A stretch of 64,000 bases of DNA from the NCBI GenBank assembly GCA_050875145.1, contig JBNMLH010000014.1:33370-97369 (forward strand). The letters are read 5' to 3'. The notes below the pieces were generated by a model that saw only the letters and a program-made list of their open reading frames with translations, had not been told where the DNA came from and searched no databases. Numbering within the stretch: the first letter of the stretch is position 1; each line of letters opens with the position of its first letter. The position numbers were made by a program, and so were the translations under genes. The DNA is from CAG-411 sp050875145. Its GTDB lineage: Bacteria > Bacillota > Clostridia > Lachnospirales > Lachnospiraceae. Positions 33,591-42,000 of this stretch are shown here, piece by piece.

Positions 33591-35858
33591 TTATTGTGCA
33601 AATGCAATCTTCAAAGCATCTTCTATTTTCTCGATTGGAATAATCTTTAGTTGTCCTTTTATTTCTTCTGCAACATCATCCAAATCTTTTTCATTTTCTT
33701 TTGGTATTAATACCGTTTTTACACCTGCCCGTTCTGCTGCCATTAGCTTTTCTGGAAGTCCACCTATCGGCATAACATATCCACGAAGAGATACCTCACC
33801 TGTCATGGCAATTTTAGGATTGACTGCTTTTCCCGTTACCAACGAACTTAGTGCCGTTACTAACGTGATACCAGCAGATGGTCCATCCTTTGGAACTGCT
33901 CCCTCTGGCACATGAATGTGTAAATCATTCTCTTTAAATTTATCTGACAACTCTGGATACATCATTTTTACTAAACTGGTGGCAATCTTTGCGGATTCTT
34001 GCATCACCTCTCCAAGCTGTCCGGTTATTTGTACTTTCCCGTCTCCTTTTGTAAAAGCAGTTTCTATAAACAATATTTCACCACCCGCCTGTGTCCAGGC
34101 AAGTCCAGTCACAATTCCAGGTTTTGTTTCTTTTCCCAATTTTTCGTGACTTCTTGGTTTCCCTCCCAAAAATTCTTCCAGCTTCTTTTCATTCACCGTA
34201 AATGTTTTTTGCTCACCTTTCACTAATTTTACTGCTGCATGTCGGCAAAGCGTATCCAACTGCTTTTTCAATCCTCGTACTCCCGCCTCAGCAGTATATC
34301 CATCAATTATTTTCTTTAAAGCTTCATCTGTAACCTTCATACGGCTTGCAGTAATTCCCATTCGTTTCATTGCTTTTGGAAGCAAATGCTTTTTGGCAAT
34401 CTGAAACTTCTCTAATGGTGTGTAACCAGAAAAGGAAATCACTTCCATACGATTTAGCAATGGTTCTGGAATGGTATCCACCGTATTTGCCGTACAGACA
34501 AACAACACATCGGATAAATCATAAGGAACATTCATATAATGGTCTGTAAAAGTAGCATTTTGCTCTGGATCCAACACTTCCAATAAAGCACTTGCCGGAT
34601 CACCACCATACTCTTTCACCAGCTTATCCACTTCATCTAATACCATAACAGGATTTTGTACTCCACATCGTTTCATGCCTTCCATAATTCTTCCAGGCAT
34701 AGCTCCAACATAAGTTCTACGGTGTCCTCGAATCTCTGCCTCATCGCGAACACCGCCAAGGCTGATACGCACATATTCTCTTCCTAGTGCTTTTGCAATA
34801 CTCTGTCCAATGCTGGTTTTACCTGTACCGGGTGCTCCAACAAACAACAAAATGGAACCGGATTGTTTCTTATTCAAAGCCATAACTGCAAGCTGTTCGA
34901 TGATACGATCCTTTACTTTCTTTAAACCATAATGATTTTCATTTAAAATCTCTTCTGCCTTATGTAGATCGATTTCCGTAGCAGGTGCTTTCTTCCAGGA
35001 AAGTGTCGTAAGGAAATCAAGATATTCATAAAGCATGCCATATTCGTGGCCGTCTTTTCCTTCCTGCTTCATACGGTTTAAAACTTTTTCCGCCTCTTTC
35101 TTTGCCTCCTCATTCATTCCCGATTCTTTAATCTTTTTTTCAAATCGACGAATATCCGTCACATTTTCCGGATGCATTTCATCTAATTGATTCTGCAATA
35201 CTTCCATCTGCTTCTTTATCGCAATTTCTTTGTATGCTGTCTCCTGTGTCTCCTTTTGCTTGTTTTCTGCTTCTTCACCAACTTCATACAATGCAATAAA
35301 GCCATATATAATATCCTTCATTTTCTGATAGCGTTCTTTCACAGAATCCTTTTCAATTACCGCATATTTATCTTCCCAACTGATATTCAAATATGGTGCA
35401 ATGGCGCAAATAAACTGCGGAAGCGTATCAATATGCATCAAATAGGCTGCTGTACGAATATCCCATTGAAAGTTACGCATAAATTTCAAAAATTCTTCCT
35501 GTACATCCTTGTAAAGCGCCTTTTTTTCTTCCTCCGTAAAATCCAGCACTTCTGCACAAGGTTCATAATCAGCACTCCATGTTCCATCTTCATGATAAAG
35601 CGCTGTCACTCTCACACGGTCTCGAATCAAAATTTCTACATTTCCATCTTCGGTTTCTTTTTTCTTTTCTCCAATTGCTGCAATGGGTAAGAAATCCTCT
35701 ACCTTTAATTCTTCTCTCTTCTTTTCTTCCTTTTGAAGTAGGAATAGGATTTCCTCTCCATTTTCCAAAGCATTGCCTTCTACATAAAACATATCCTTAT
35801 TAAAATAATATTTTACTCCTGGCAACAGCATTAAGTTATATATAATCCTCGTAACCAT
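33591..35858 (-). CDS. lon: ATP-dependent protease Lon
   Basis: 755 residues: N-terminal LON substrate domain, coiled-coil region (about 200-275), AAA+ motor with Walker A GAPGTGKT near residue 343 and VMVLDEVDKL, and a C-terminal protease domain with the catalytic Ser in PKDGPSAG near 659 and Lys in LPEKLMAAERAG near 700. It degrades misfolded and short-lived regulatory proteins. GGAGG precedes the ATG. Its promoter overlaps a CIRCE-like operator, which points to heat-shock control by HrcA. Confidence 0.96.
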   Translation of the reverse strand: MVTRIIYNLMLLPGVKYYFNKDMFYVEGNALENGEEILFLLQKEEKKREELKVEDFLPIAAIGEKKKETEDGNVEILIRDRVRVTALYHEDGTWSADYEPCAEVLDFTEEEKKALYKDVQEEFLKFMRNFQWDIRTAAYLMHIDTLPQFICAIAPYLNISWEDKYAVIEKDSVKERYQKMKDIIYGFIALYEVGEEAENKQKETQETAYKEIAIKKQMEVLQNQLDEMHPENVTDIRRFEKKIKESGMNEEAKKEAEKVLNRMKQEGKDGHEYGMLYEYLDFLTTLSWKKAPATEIDLHKAEEILNENHYGLKKVKDRIIEQLAVMALNKKQSGSILLFVGAPGTGKTSIGQSIAKALGREYVRISLGGVRDEAEIRGHRRTYVGAMPGRIMEGMKRCGVQNPVMVLDEVDKLVKEYGGDPASALLEVLDPEQNATFTDHYMNVPYDLSDVLFVCTANTVDTIPEPLLNRMEVISFSGYTPLEKFQIAKKHLLPKAMKRMGITASRMKVTDEALKKIIDGYTAEAGVRGLKKQLDTLCRHAAVKLVKGEQKTFTVNEKKLEEFLGGKPRSHEKLGKETKPGIVTGLAWTQAGGEILFIETAFTKGDGKVQITGQLGEVMQESAKIATSLVKMMYPELSDKFKENDLHIHVPEGAVPKDGPSAGITLVTALSSLVTGKAVNPKIAMTGEVSLRGYVMPIGGLPEKLMAAERAGVKTVLIPKENEKDLDDVAEEIKGQLKIIPIEKIEDALKIAFAQ

Positions 35859-35925
35859 AACCTATTCCTCCTTTTTTATATAAACATTCTTAGATGATTG
35901 ACTCTGACACCTTTCCATTAACTTA

Positions 35926-35967
35926 GTTATACCACTCATTTTAGCACTCGTCAAGTCTATTGGCTAA
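35926..35967 (-). promoter_or_regulatory. lon promoter with CIRCE-like operator
   Basis: On the minus strand TTGACG (35949-35954), a 17-base spacer and TATAAC (35926-35931) form a strong promoter. Over it lies a CIRCE-like site, 35941-35967: GAGTGCTAA is a perfect half-site, the spacer is exactly nine bases, and the other half TTAGCCAAT matches the consensus TTAGCACTC at its first five positions only. Confidence 0.7.
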
Positions 35968-35989
35968 CATTTTTTACCCGTTTTCGGAT

Positions 35990-36216
35990 CAAAGAACAAA
36001 GTGGACAAGTCCACGTCAACTCCCTATATCCCTCACTTATGAGAGACTTGCTCCACTTTGCGTGCCAGATGCTGGTTGCACGCTTTTGCAACCAGCTTCC
36101 TTTCGCATCTACTCTGTACGCTATTTTACTAAACTCGTACCTCGTTAAGTAAAATATGTGTCTGCACATCCCGCGGAGCGTTTTACTCTATAGGCACACT
36201 TTCCTATAGAGTAAAA
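35990..36216. other. Multi-hairpin intergenic element
   Basis: Four consecutive stems: CAAAGTGGA/TCCACTTTG (35997-36005 with 36052-36060; it contains a smaller GTGGAC/GTCCAC palindrome), GCTGGTTGCA/TGCAACCAGC (36071-36080 with 36087-36096), ATTTTACT/AGTAAAAT (36123-36130 with 36148-36155) and a perfect 14-bp stem, 36181-36194 with 36203-36216. It lies between the citrate synthase terminator and the lon promoter. It may be a structured RNA or a mobile-element remnant. Confidence 0.6.
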
Positions 36217-36255
36217 AAATCATTCTAACAACTATAGAAGTTGAAAGAATGATTT
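36217..36255 (-). terminator. Terminator after citrate synthase
   Basis: AAATCATTCT (36217-36226) pairs with AGAATGATTT (36246-36255); on the minus strand seven T follow. Placed just after the citrate synthase stop. Confidence 0.85.
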
Positions 36256-36260
36256 CTTTA

Positions 36261-37607
36261 TTATCGATTTTCTCTATTAATATATTCCTTTTTTTCTGCC
36301 AAACTTTTATATGCCGGGCGAATAATCTTATCCGTTGTAATCAGTTCTTCAATTCGATGCGCACTCCATCCTGCAATTCTGGCAATTGCAAATAATGGTG
36401 TATATAATTCTCTTGGTATTCCAAGCATTTCATACACAAATCCACTATAAAAATCTACATTCGGGCTGACACCCTTAAATATTTTTCGCTCCTCTGCAAT
36501 AAGCTTTGGTGCAAGTGCTTCAATATTATTATATAGTGCCATATCGTCTGCCAAATGTTTTTCATTTGCAAGCTGTTCTACAAAACTTTTAAATACTACC
36601 TCTCGTGGATCAGATAAAGAGTATACTGCATGTCCCATTCCATAAATCAATCCTTTTTTATCAAAGGCCTCTCCACGCAAAATTTTCGTAAGATAATGTG
36701 CGATTTCCTCCTGATCATGATAATCGGATACATGTGCACGAATATCGTCCATCATTTTCATTACCATTAGATTTGCACCACCATGTTTTTTTCCTTTCAA
36801 CGATGACATGGCTGCTGCAATGGCTGAATAGGTATCAGAACCAGAAGAAGTAACAACTCTGGTTGTAAAGGTTGAATTATTTCCGCCTCCATGTTCCATA
36901 TGAAGAAGCAAGGCTACATCTAATACTTTTGCCTCTAACTCTGTGTATTGCATATCCGGACGCAGTAAACGAAGAAAATTCTCTGCTATAGATAAGTTCT
37001 CATCTGGTCTATGGATATACATACTATCATCATTTTCATAATGGTTATATGCATGATACCCATATACCGCTAACATCGGAAATGTACTAATTAACATCAT
37101 ACTTTGTCGAAGTACATTATCAATGTCCAGATTATCTACTTTTTCATCATAAGATGCCAATGTCAAAATACTTCTTGTCATAGAATTCATAATATCTGCA
37201 CTAGGAGCTTTCATAATAACATCTCTGGTGAAGTTTGTAGGTAATTTCATGCTTTCTGACAAATATTTACGAAACTCTTTTAACTGCTCCTTATTTGGCA
37301 ATTCACCAAACAACAATAGATATGCTCCCTCTTCAAAAATGTATTTTTCTTTTCTACATCCATAAATCAATTCTTTTACATCATAACCACGATATAATAA
37401 TTCTCCGTCACAAGCTACCTTTTTCCCATCTACATTGTCAAATGCCTTAATCGATGAAATATTCGTAAGTCCTGTCAGAACACCCTGTCCCTGCTCATCT
37501 CTTAATCCCTTTTTTACACCATATTCAGAATATAATTCTTTGTTAATACTATCATTTTTCTCACAAATTGCCGCCTGTTTCTTCGTATATGAAGTTATTT
37601 TTTCCAT
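36261..37607 (-). CDS. Citrate synthase
   Basis: 448 residues. Condenses acetyl-CoA with oxaloacetate to citrate, here most likely for glutamate synthesis through a partial TCA cycle. The catalytic residues are visible: His in LLHMEHGGGNNSTF, His in YGMGHAVYSLSDPR and Asp in PNVDFYSGFVYEML. The N-terminal extension of about 60 residues is as in Clostridial type enzymes. A ribosome site GAGAGG precedes the ATG. No aconitase or isocitrate dehydrogenase gene follows; a MarR gene lies directly upstream and shares its operator-like motif with this gene's upstream region. Confidence 0.95.
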   Translation of the reverse strand: MEKITSYTKKQAAICEKNDSINKELYSEYGVKKGLRDEQGQGVLTGLTNISSIKAFDNVDGKKVACDGELLYRGYDVKELIYGCRKEKYIFEEGAYLLLFGELPNKEQLKEFRKYLSESMKLPTNFTRDVIMKAPSADIMNSMTRSILTLASYDEKVDNLDIDNVLRQSMMLISTFPMLAVYGYHAYNHYENDDSMYIHRPDENLSIAENFLRLLRPDMQYTELEAKVLDVALLLHMEHGGGNNSTFTTRVVTSSGSDTYSAIAAAMSSLKGKKHGGANLMVMKMMDDIRAHVSDYHDQEEIAHYLTKILRGEAFDKKGLIYGMGHAVYSLSDPREVVFKSFVEQLANEKHLADDMALYNNIEALAPKLIAEERKIFKGVSPNVDFYSGFVYEMLGIPRELYTPLFAIARIAGWSAHRIEELITTDKIIRPAYKSLAEKKEYINRENR

Positions 37608-37662
37608 TCTACTACCTCTCTTTCATTCTGTTATAATACCCATTCTTTTTCTTTCTTATTTT

Positions 37663-37680
37663 GTTCATTAGTGAACTATT
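37663..37680. promoter_or_regulatory. MarR-type operator upstream of citrate synthase
   Basis: GTTCATTAGTGAAC followed by TATT at 37663-37680, a near-palindrome (12 of 14). It matches the site at 38175-38188 upstream of the MarR gene (GTTCGCTAGTAAAC, then TATTT) in sequence and orientation. Confidence 0.6.
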
Positions 37681-37687
37681 TTCTTAA

Positions 37688-37729
37688 AAATATATGTAAC
37701 TGCACTTTTCCGAACAGTTACATATATTT
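37688..37729 (-). terminator. Terminator after the MarR gene
   Basis: AAATATATGTAACTG (37688-37702) and CAGTTACATATATTT (37715-37729) are a perfect 15-bp stem; on the minus strand TTTTTAAG follows. Confidence 0.85.
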
Positions 37730-37731
37730 TG

Positions 37732-38160
37732 TCAGATTGCCTCCTCAATGTTTTGTAACATTTTGTGAAGCACTCTATGCACAATTTCCCATTCTTCCTC
37801 TGTAATTCCCTTATGTATGGTCTGTAAACACTCCGCATACACCTTCATTACTTTATCAACCACTTCATATGCACTTTCATCTAGGGCAATATGCAATATC
37901 CTGTGATCTTGTGCATCTTCGGAAATTCGAATTAGATTTCGTTTTTTTAAATTATCGATTGATTTAGAAATATGTGCTTTTGATAAATGCTTTTTTTGCA
38001 TAATTTCTTTCGCTGTATCCAAATGTTCATCCTTGGATAAAAAAAACAAAATATCCAATTCCACTATACGCAAATCGTACTCTTTCATAATCGGTGCAAT
38101 TTTCTTCTCTAATAACTTTTTTACAAGTACGCTGGATTGCACCACATCATTCACATCCAT
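37732..38160 (-). CDS. MarR-family transcriptional regulator
   Basis: 142 residues with a winged helix-turn-helix (MQKKHLSKAHISKSIDNLKKRNLIRISEDAQDHRILHIALD) flanked by helices for dimerisation. The Asp/Arg wing motif DAQDHR is typical of MarR proteins. Its own promoter carries an operator-like palindrome directly after the -10, so it is probably self-repressing. The same motif occurs upstream of the citrate synthase gene, its likely second target. A strong terminator separates the two genes. Ligand unknown. Confidence 0.88.
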   Translation of the reverse strand: MDVNDVVQSSVLVKKLLEKKIAPIMKEYDLRIVELDILFFLSKDEHLDTAKEIMQKKHLSKAHISKSIDNLKKRNLIRISEDAQDHRILHIALDESAYEVVDKVMKVYAECLQTIHKGITEEEWEIVHRVLHKMLQNIEEAI

Positions 38161-38174
38161 AATTCCTCCAATTA

Positions 38175-38223
38175 GTTCGCTAGTAAACTATTTCAATTAT
38201 ACCACAATTCTTTTTTTCGTCAA
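38175..38223 (-). promoter_or_regulatory. MarR promoter and autoregulatory operator
   Basis: TTGACG (38218-38223), 16-base spacer, TATAAT (38196-38201) on the minus strand. The quasi-palindrome TAGTTTACTAGCGAACTA (38173-38190) starts five bases after the -10, over the start point of transcription. Confidence 0.75.
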
Positions 38224-38259
38224 GTCGATGTCTTTTCTAGCTATTTTTCTGCTAAACGA

Positions 38260-38901
38260 TTATCTTCTTCCAATAGTTCCCCCCACAAACAAAAGAATTA
38301 GCAAAGCCAACAGCCTTGCAACAATCCACAGAATAGATTTTAAAACAGCATATAGTTTTCCTGAAAAAATACCCCTTTTCCCATATTGAACCTGCACAAA
38401 CTCTTTTTTCTTTAAATACCAAATTCCATATGGCATCCCTAATTGAACAATAAGCATCAGCAAGAAGGAAAAACCAATCGCTGTTATGTTTCTTTCTGAC
38501 GCAATATCTTTTATAAATCCAATGGCTGACATAAAAACTATATTTAACAGCAATACCAAAACAGAAATGTACCATATTTTTTCTCGAATCACACCAAAAT
38601 AGGTGTCTGCATCTAAGGGATGTGCTTTCAAAATTTCTATAACCGGTTTTCGTTCTACTATTCCATTTATTTCTCTTTTTTCATAATATAAATATTGATT
38701 ACACCAACAATTACACACACTGCCAAGCAAATAGGTAGCAAAGACAGGAAAAAGACAAAACAACGATACTGTTACGGTTAGATTTATCGCCCAAATATAA
38801 GCTAGAAAATAAATCGCTACATATGCAACAAGCATACCTTTTTGCCATTTTGAAAAATATACGCCCCTATCTTTCCATTTTTTCGCTACATTTCTTTCCA
38901 T
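38260..38901 (-). CDS. Membrane protein, ABC permease partner
   Basis: 213 residues with about five or six hydrophobic helices (for example GMLVAYVAIYFLAYIWAINL, ISVLVLLLNIVFMSAIGF and LLALLILLFVGGTIG). No family motif is recognised. The gene overlaps the preceding ATPase gene by 35 bases, which supports a role as that ATPase's membrane partner. The ATG at 38901 has GGAGG eight bases upstream and is preferred over a TTG 15 bases earlier. Last gene of the five-gene GntR/ABC operon. Confidence 0.72.
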   Translation of the reverse strand: MERNVAKKWKDRGVYFSKWQKGMLVAYVAIYFLAYIWAINLTVTVSLFCLFPVFATYLLGSVCNCWCNQYLYYEKREINGIVERKPVIEILKAHPLDADTYFGVIREKIWYISVLVLLLNIVFMSAIGFIKDIASERNITAIGFSFLLMLIVQLGMPYGIWYLKKKEFVQVQYGKRGIFSGKLYAVLKSILWIVARLLALLILLFVGGTIGRR

Positions 38902-39622
38902 CTTCCCTGCCTCCAATCAACTGTCTTAACTCTTCCACCCCGTATTTATCAAGTATCGCATCTTTTTCTTCAAAGTCTGTCATTTCTCCCTCTTGTAAAA
39001 GTAAAATGTAATCTGCAATATCCTCCACATCCGCAAGAATATGGGTAGAAAAAATAATACTCATATTCTCTTCTGCAATTTTTTTCTGTAAAAGTTCCAT
39101 AAAATCCGTCCGAAATACAGGGTCTAAATTTGCGGTTGGTTCATCTAATAACAGCAGTTTTGGTTTCTTTGCTAATGCAAATGCCAACTCAATCCTCTTT
39201 TTCTCTCCTGAAGAAAATTCGCTTATAAGTTTTCCCATGTTTCCCATTGGAATTTCAAATAATGTAAGATATTCTCGAAAGAATTCCAGCGAAAAATTAG
39301 CATAGCAATGTTGCAAAATTTCTATATTTTCCTGTAGAGTCATGTCAGAAAAAAAGATTGGTTCCTCTCCCACATAAGCTACCGTTTCACGAAATGCTTT
39401 TAAATGTTCTTTTACGGACCATTCATTCATACAAATCTGTCCTGTTTCCGCCTCAACCATGCCATTTAACACTCGTAATAACGTACTTTTCCCTGCTCCA
39501 TTTTCTCCTAAAAGTGCAAGAAAATATCCATCCTCCATGGAAAAGGAAATATTTTTCAACCGAAAAACTCTATCTTTTCCTTTTATCTTCTGTTCATACT
39601 TAACCTCTTTTGCCTGAAACAT
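38867..39622 (-). CDS. ABC transporter ATPase (YtrB/YtrE-like operon)
   Basis: 251 residues with Walker A GENGAGKST, Q-loop VGEEPIFFSDMTLQEN, signature FSSGEKKRIELAFAL, Walker B LLLLDEPTANLD and switch His THILADVEDI. A short N-terminal segment precedes the ATPase fold. The ATG at 39622 has GGGAGG seven bases upstream, and that site overlaps the end of the GntR gene. With the GntR gene and membrane protein it forms a unit like Bacillus ytr operons, which respond to cell-wall antibiotics. Confidence 0.9.
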   Translation of the reverse strand: MFQAKEVKYEQKIKGKDRVFRLKNISFSMEDGYFLALLGENGAGKSTLLRVLNGMVEAETGQICMNEWSVKEHLKAFRETVAYVGEEPIFFSDMTLQENIEILQHCYANFSLEFFREYLTLFEIPMGNMGKLISEFSSGEKKRIELAFALAKKPKLLLLDEPTANLDPVFRTDFMELLQKKIAEENMSIIFSTHILADVEDIADYILLLQEGEMTDFEEKDAILDKYGVEELRQLIGGREDGKKCSEKMER

Positions 39623-39624
39623 AC

Positions 39625-39996
39625 CTATTCCTCCCACAAAATAGAAACCATATCCATCACTTCTTCCTTACTAAGCCCTGCAGCTTTACATTGTTTCAAT
39701 GCATCGGTTACAGTTTCCTGTACTCCCAGTGTCTTTTTTTCTTCTAAATAGGCAAGGTCTGGGTCATCTACATAAAATCCCTTTCCCGGTACCGAATACA
39801 CTAGACCTTCCTGTTCTAGTTCTTCATATGCACGTTTTGTTGTAATTACACTGATTTTTAAATCACTAGCAAGCCCCCGAATAGAAGGCAGTGGCTCTCC
39901 TGCTTTCAAATTTCCTGCTATAATTTCTTCCTTTAGTTGTCGGGCAATCTGTGTATAAATTGGTATTCCACTTTTACTTTGTATCTTTATATTCAT
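39625..39996 (-). CDS. GntR-family regulator, YtrA subfamily
   Basis: 123 residues: an N-terminal GntR winged helix (PIYTQIARQLKEEIIAGNLKAGEPLPSIRGLASDLKISVITTKRAYEELEQEGLVYS) and only a short C-terminal helical pair, which defines the YtrA subfamily. These repress ABC transporter operons and dissociate on cell-envelope stress. It sits inside the operon it probably controls. The operon promoter carries three ACTGTATATA units, a good candidate for its binding site. Confidence 0.9.
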   Translation of the reverse strand: MNIKIQSKSGIPIYTQIARQLKEEIIAGNLKAGEPLPSIRGLASDLKISVITTKRAYEELEQEGLVYSVPGKGFYVDDPDLAYLEEKKTLGVQETVTDALKQCKAAGLSKEEVMDMVSILWEE

Positions 39997-40038
39997 AATT
40001 GTTCCTACTTTCTATTTTTGCTTTTTTCACCACACACA

Positions 40039-40779
40039 TCATTCCGCTTTATACTCACCTATGCCCAAATCTGCACACTGTCTTTTTAAATCCAGCAACA
40101 AAAGTACCGTTAAGAGCAGAAATACAAGCACCTGAATAAACAAACCATTGCCTCCTTGAAGCCGTAATAAAATCGGAAATTTTGATAGAACCGTTTTAAA
40201 GCGTTCCATTTCCGGGCCATCCACCAAAACCACATCTCCCATAAAGAAAATAGACAGGAAAAAATATATTTTTCGCAACAATTCCCCTCTTAACTCTTTG
40301 CCAAAGCCAGCCTCTCCTGCATGAACAGTATCAGCCGGATGATAAACTTCCCCAATCACACCAATTTTTAGTATCATATATTGCAAAAAAGAAAATACGA
40401 TGACAACCAATAAAAGAAACAGTTCCTTTCCTCCTATCTGGCAGGCATTCTTTTTCCACATAACAACAAGCATACTCGCATAGCTAATAGTCACTGCACT
40501 TGTATATAGAATAGCTTGTAATACCGTTTTCTTCCATTTTGTCTGTATAAATTGTTCTTCTGTCCTTGGCAGAAAAAAATCAATTTCACTTTCTCCAAAC
40601 AACATCATCGTAGTTGTATTGATTCCAACGATTGCATAAAACATCCACACCACAAATGGATCATAAGTATCAGACAAAAAACCAGTTCCAAGCAACGCAA
40701 CCAAAAACGCTACCTCTATCAAAAACAATACGGGCTTTTTTGCAGCCTCCATCTTAATTTCTTCTATTGCCTCTCTCAT
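40039..40779 (-). CDS. Membrane protein, ABC permease partner
   Basis: 246 residues with six or so hydrophobic segments (VLFLIEVAFLVALLGTGFL, MFYAIVGINTTTMMLFG, LLLVVIVFSFLQYMILKIGVI, LFIQVLVFLLLTVLLLL). No known family motif. The start overlaps the upstream ATPase stop by four bases (ATGA), so it is translationally coupled to it and is its likely permease. It is 42 bases before the GntR gene. Confidence 0.75.
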   Translation of the reverse strand: MREAIEEIKMEAAKKPVLFLIEVAFLVALLGTGFLSDTYDPFVVWMFYAIVGINTTTMMLFGESEIDFFLPRTEEQFIQTKWKKTVLQAILYTSAVTISYASMLVVMWKKNACQIGGKELFLLLVVIVFSFLQYMILKIGVIGEVYHPADTVHAGEAGFGKELRGELLRKIYFFLSIFFMGDVVLVDGPEMERFKTVLSKFPILLRLQGGNGLFIQVLVFLLLTVLLLLDLKRQCADLGIGEYKAE

Positions 40780-41651
40780 ATCGATTCCACCTTTTCTAAA
40801 TAATACATCAATTCTTTGATTGTTCCATAACGACTATACTCCAGCAAATTGGGGCAATTTTTAACAACTTCTGTTCGCAGCAAATATTCCTGATGATGGG
40901 AATTTTCCCTACCAATCAAAATATCCTTTTCGTTGCATTGAAACTGATTCACAAGTTCCGCTTTACTCATTTCCACAATACGATATTTTTCTTTTAAATC
41001 TTCCATAGTACCGAAATATTTTTCTTTTCCCTGATGAAGCCATAATGCGTAATCTGCAAACTGTTCCAGTTCCTCTACTAGATGACTGACAAAAATAACA
41101 CTTTTTTCTTCCGTTGCCACCAGTTTCCTTATTATCTGATACACCTCATCTCTAAACTTTACATCCAGATTTGCAGTTGCTTCATCAAACAGATATAACT
41201 TTGCCTCATAAGACAACGCAAATGCTAATTGCTGACGGATTCTTTGCCCTGTGGAAAGTTTACCTATTGATTGTTTTTCTGGAATCTGAAATTGTTCTAA
41301 ATAATGTAAATATTTTTTCAAATCAAATCCATCATACCACTTTCCATAATAGTTTCCACAATCTCTCGCGTTCATGATCTCAGGAAAAGGAGTATCCTTT
41401 AATACAAACGCTACTTGCTTTCTATACGCAACTACATCCCTCCAGGAACAACCGTTAAGCTGTACTTGGCCTGTTCCCTTTTTGCTACCCAGTAACGTTC
41501 TTATCAGCGTAGATTTGCCGGAACCATTTTTTCCTATGACCCCCAAAATATAACCCGGCCCTAGGTAAAAACAAATCTCCTGTAAAGCAAACCGTTCATA
41601 GGCTTTACATAAATCACATACTTTCAATAAGCTTTTTTCTTTTTCCTTCAT
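40776..41651 (-). CDS. ABC transporter ATPase with C-terminal extension
   Basis: 291 residues: Walker A GKNGSGKST, Q-loop VLKDTPFPEIMNARD, signature LSTGQRIRQQLAFAL, Walker B LYLFDEATANLD and His in VSHLVEEL. After about residue 205 an extension rich in Glu and Asn follows. First gene of the five-gene operon, with GGAGGGAG upstream. Walker B reads DEA where most ATPases have DEP. Probably exports or removes a cell-envelope-active compound. Confidence 0.9.
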   Translation of the reverse strand: MKEKEKSLLKVCDLCKAYERFALQEICFYLGPGYILGVIGKNGSGKSTLIRTLLGSKKGTGQVQLNGCSWRDVVAYRKQVAFVLKDTPFPEIMNARDCGNYYGKWYDGFDLKKYLHYLEQFQIPEKQSIGKLSTGQRIRQQLAFALSYEAKLYLFDEATANLDVKFRDEVYQIIRKLVATEEKSVIFVSHLVEELEQFADYALWLHQGKEKYFGTMEDLKEKYRIVEMSKAELVNQFQCNEKDILIGRENSHHQEYLLRTEVVKNCPNLLEYSRYGTIKELMYYLEKVESI

Positions 41652-41675
41652 TTTTATTTCACTCTCCCTCCATGC

Positions 41676-41712
41676 ATATATACAGTATATACAGTTATAT
41701 ACAGTTTGTCAA
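41676..41712 (-). promoter_or_regulatory. Promoter with repeated GntR-type operator
   Basis: TTGACA (41707-41712), 17-base spacer, TATACT (41684-41689) on the minus strand. Three ACTGTATATA-type units run through the spacer and -10 (41676-41706), including the 15-base palindrome TATATAC-A-GTATATA. A bound YtrA-type dimer would block the polymerase. Confidence 0.85.
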
Positions 41713-41775
41713 CACCCTGTTATAGACCAAACTATCCTATAGCCAAACAAAGTGGACATATAGAGAAAAAAAGAC

Positions 41776-41819
41776 CATGTCAAGTGGATATTCGCAATCC
41801 GCTCTGCTACTTGCTCATA
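41776..41819 (-). repeat. Dispersed 40-bp repeat, copy 2
   Basis: On the minus strand it reads TATGAGCAAGTAGCAGAG then CGGATTGCGAATATCCA and CTTGACATG. It matches copy 1 (30141-30182) at most positions and copy 3 (62573-62608). It lies next to the structured element at 41818-41949. Confidence 0.75.
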
Positions 41820-41949
41820 ACACTATTAGCTGCTATCGCAGCATATCAGAAGAGGGCTTGTGCCCCCTCCTGATATAAGAAAGTCCCCGCCCACCACTTC
41901 TATTGCGTAGAGCAATAAGTGGTGGGCGGGGACTTTCTTGATAGTGTTA
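41818..41949. other. Multi-branched structured element with 23-bp GC-rich stem
   Basis: An outer stem (TAACACTAT 41818-41826 with ATAGTGTTA 41941-41949) encloses three hairpins: GCTGC/GCAGC (41829-41842), ATATCAG...CTGATAT (41843-41876, with inner AGGG/CCCT pairing) and a perfect 23-bp stem, 41877-41899 with 41917-41939, with a further ATTGC/GCAAT pair in its loop. The long stem is GC-rich against an AT-rich background. It may also act as terminator for the acyltransferase gene downstream of which it lies. Confidence 0.7.
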
Positions 41950-42000
41950 AATAGATTTGGGTCATTTCCCCTATCTACTTAAAAGATCTTTTTTATCTTT

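Noticed and set aside
35957..36169. Minus-strand frame of 70 codons with a CPLC motif
   Set aside because: It runs through the hairpin cluster before lon, has no good ribosome site and would overlap the lon promoter. I treat the region as structured non-coding DNA, although similar annotated peptides may exist.
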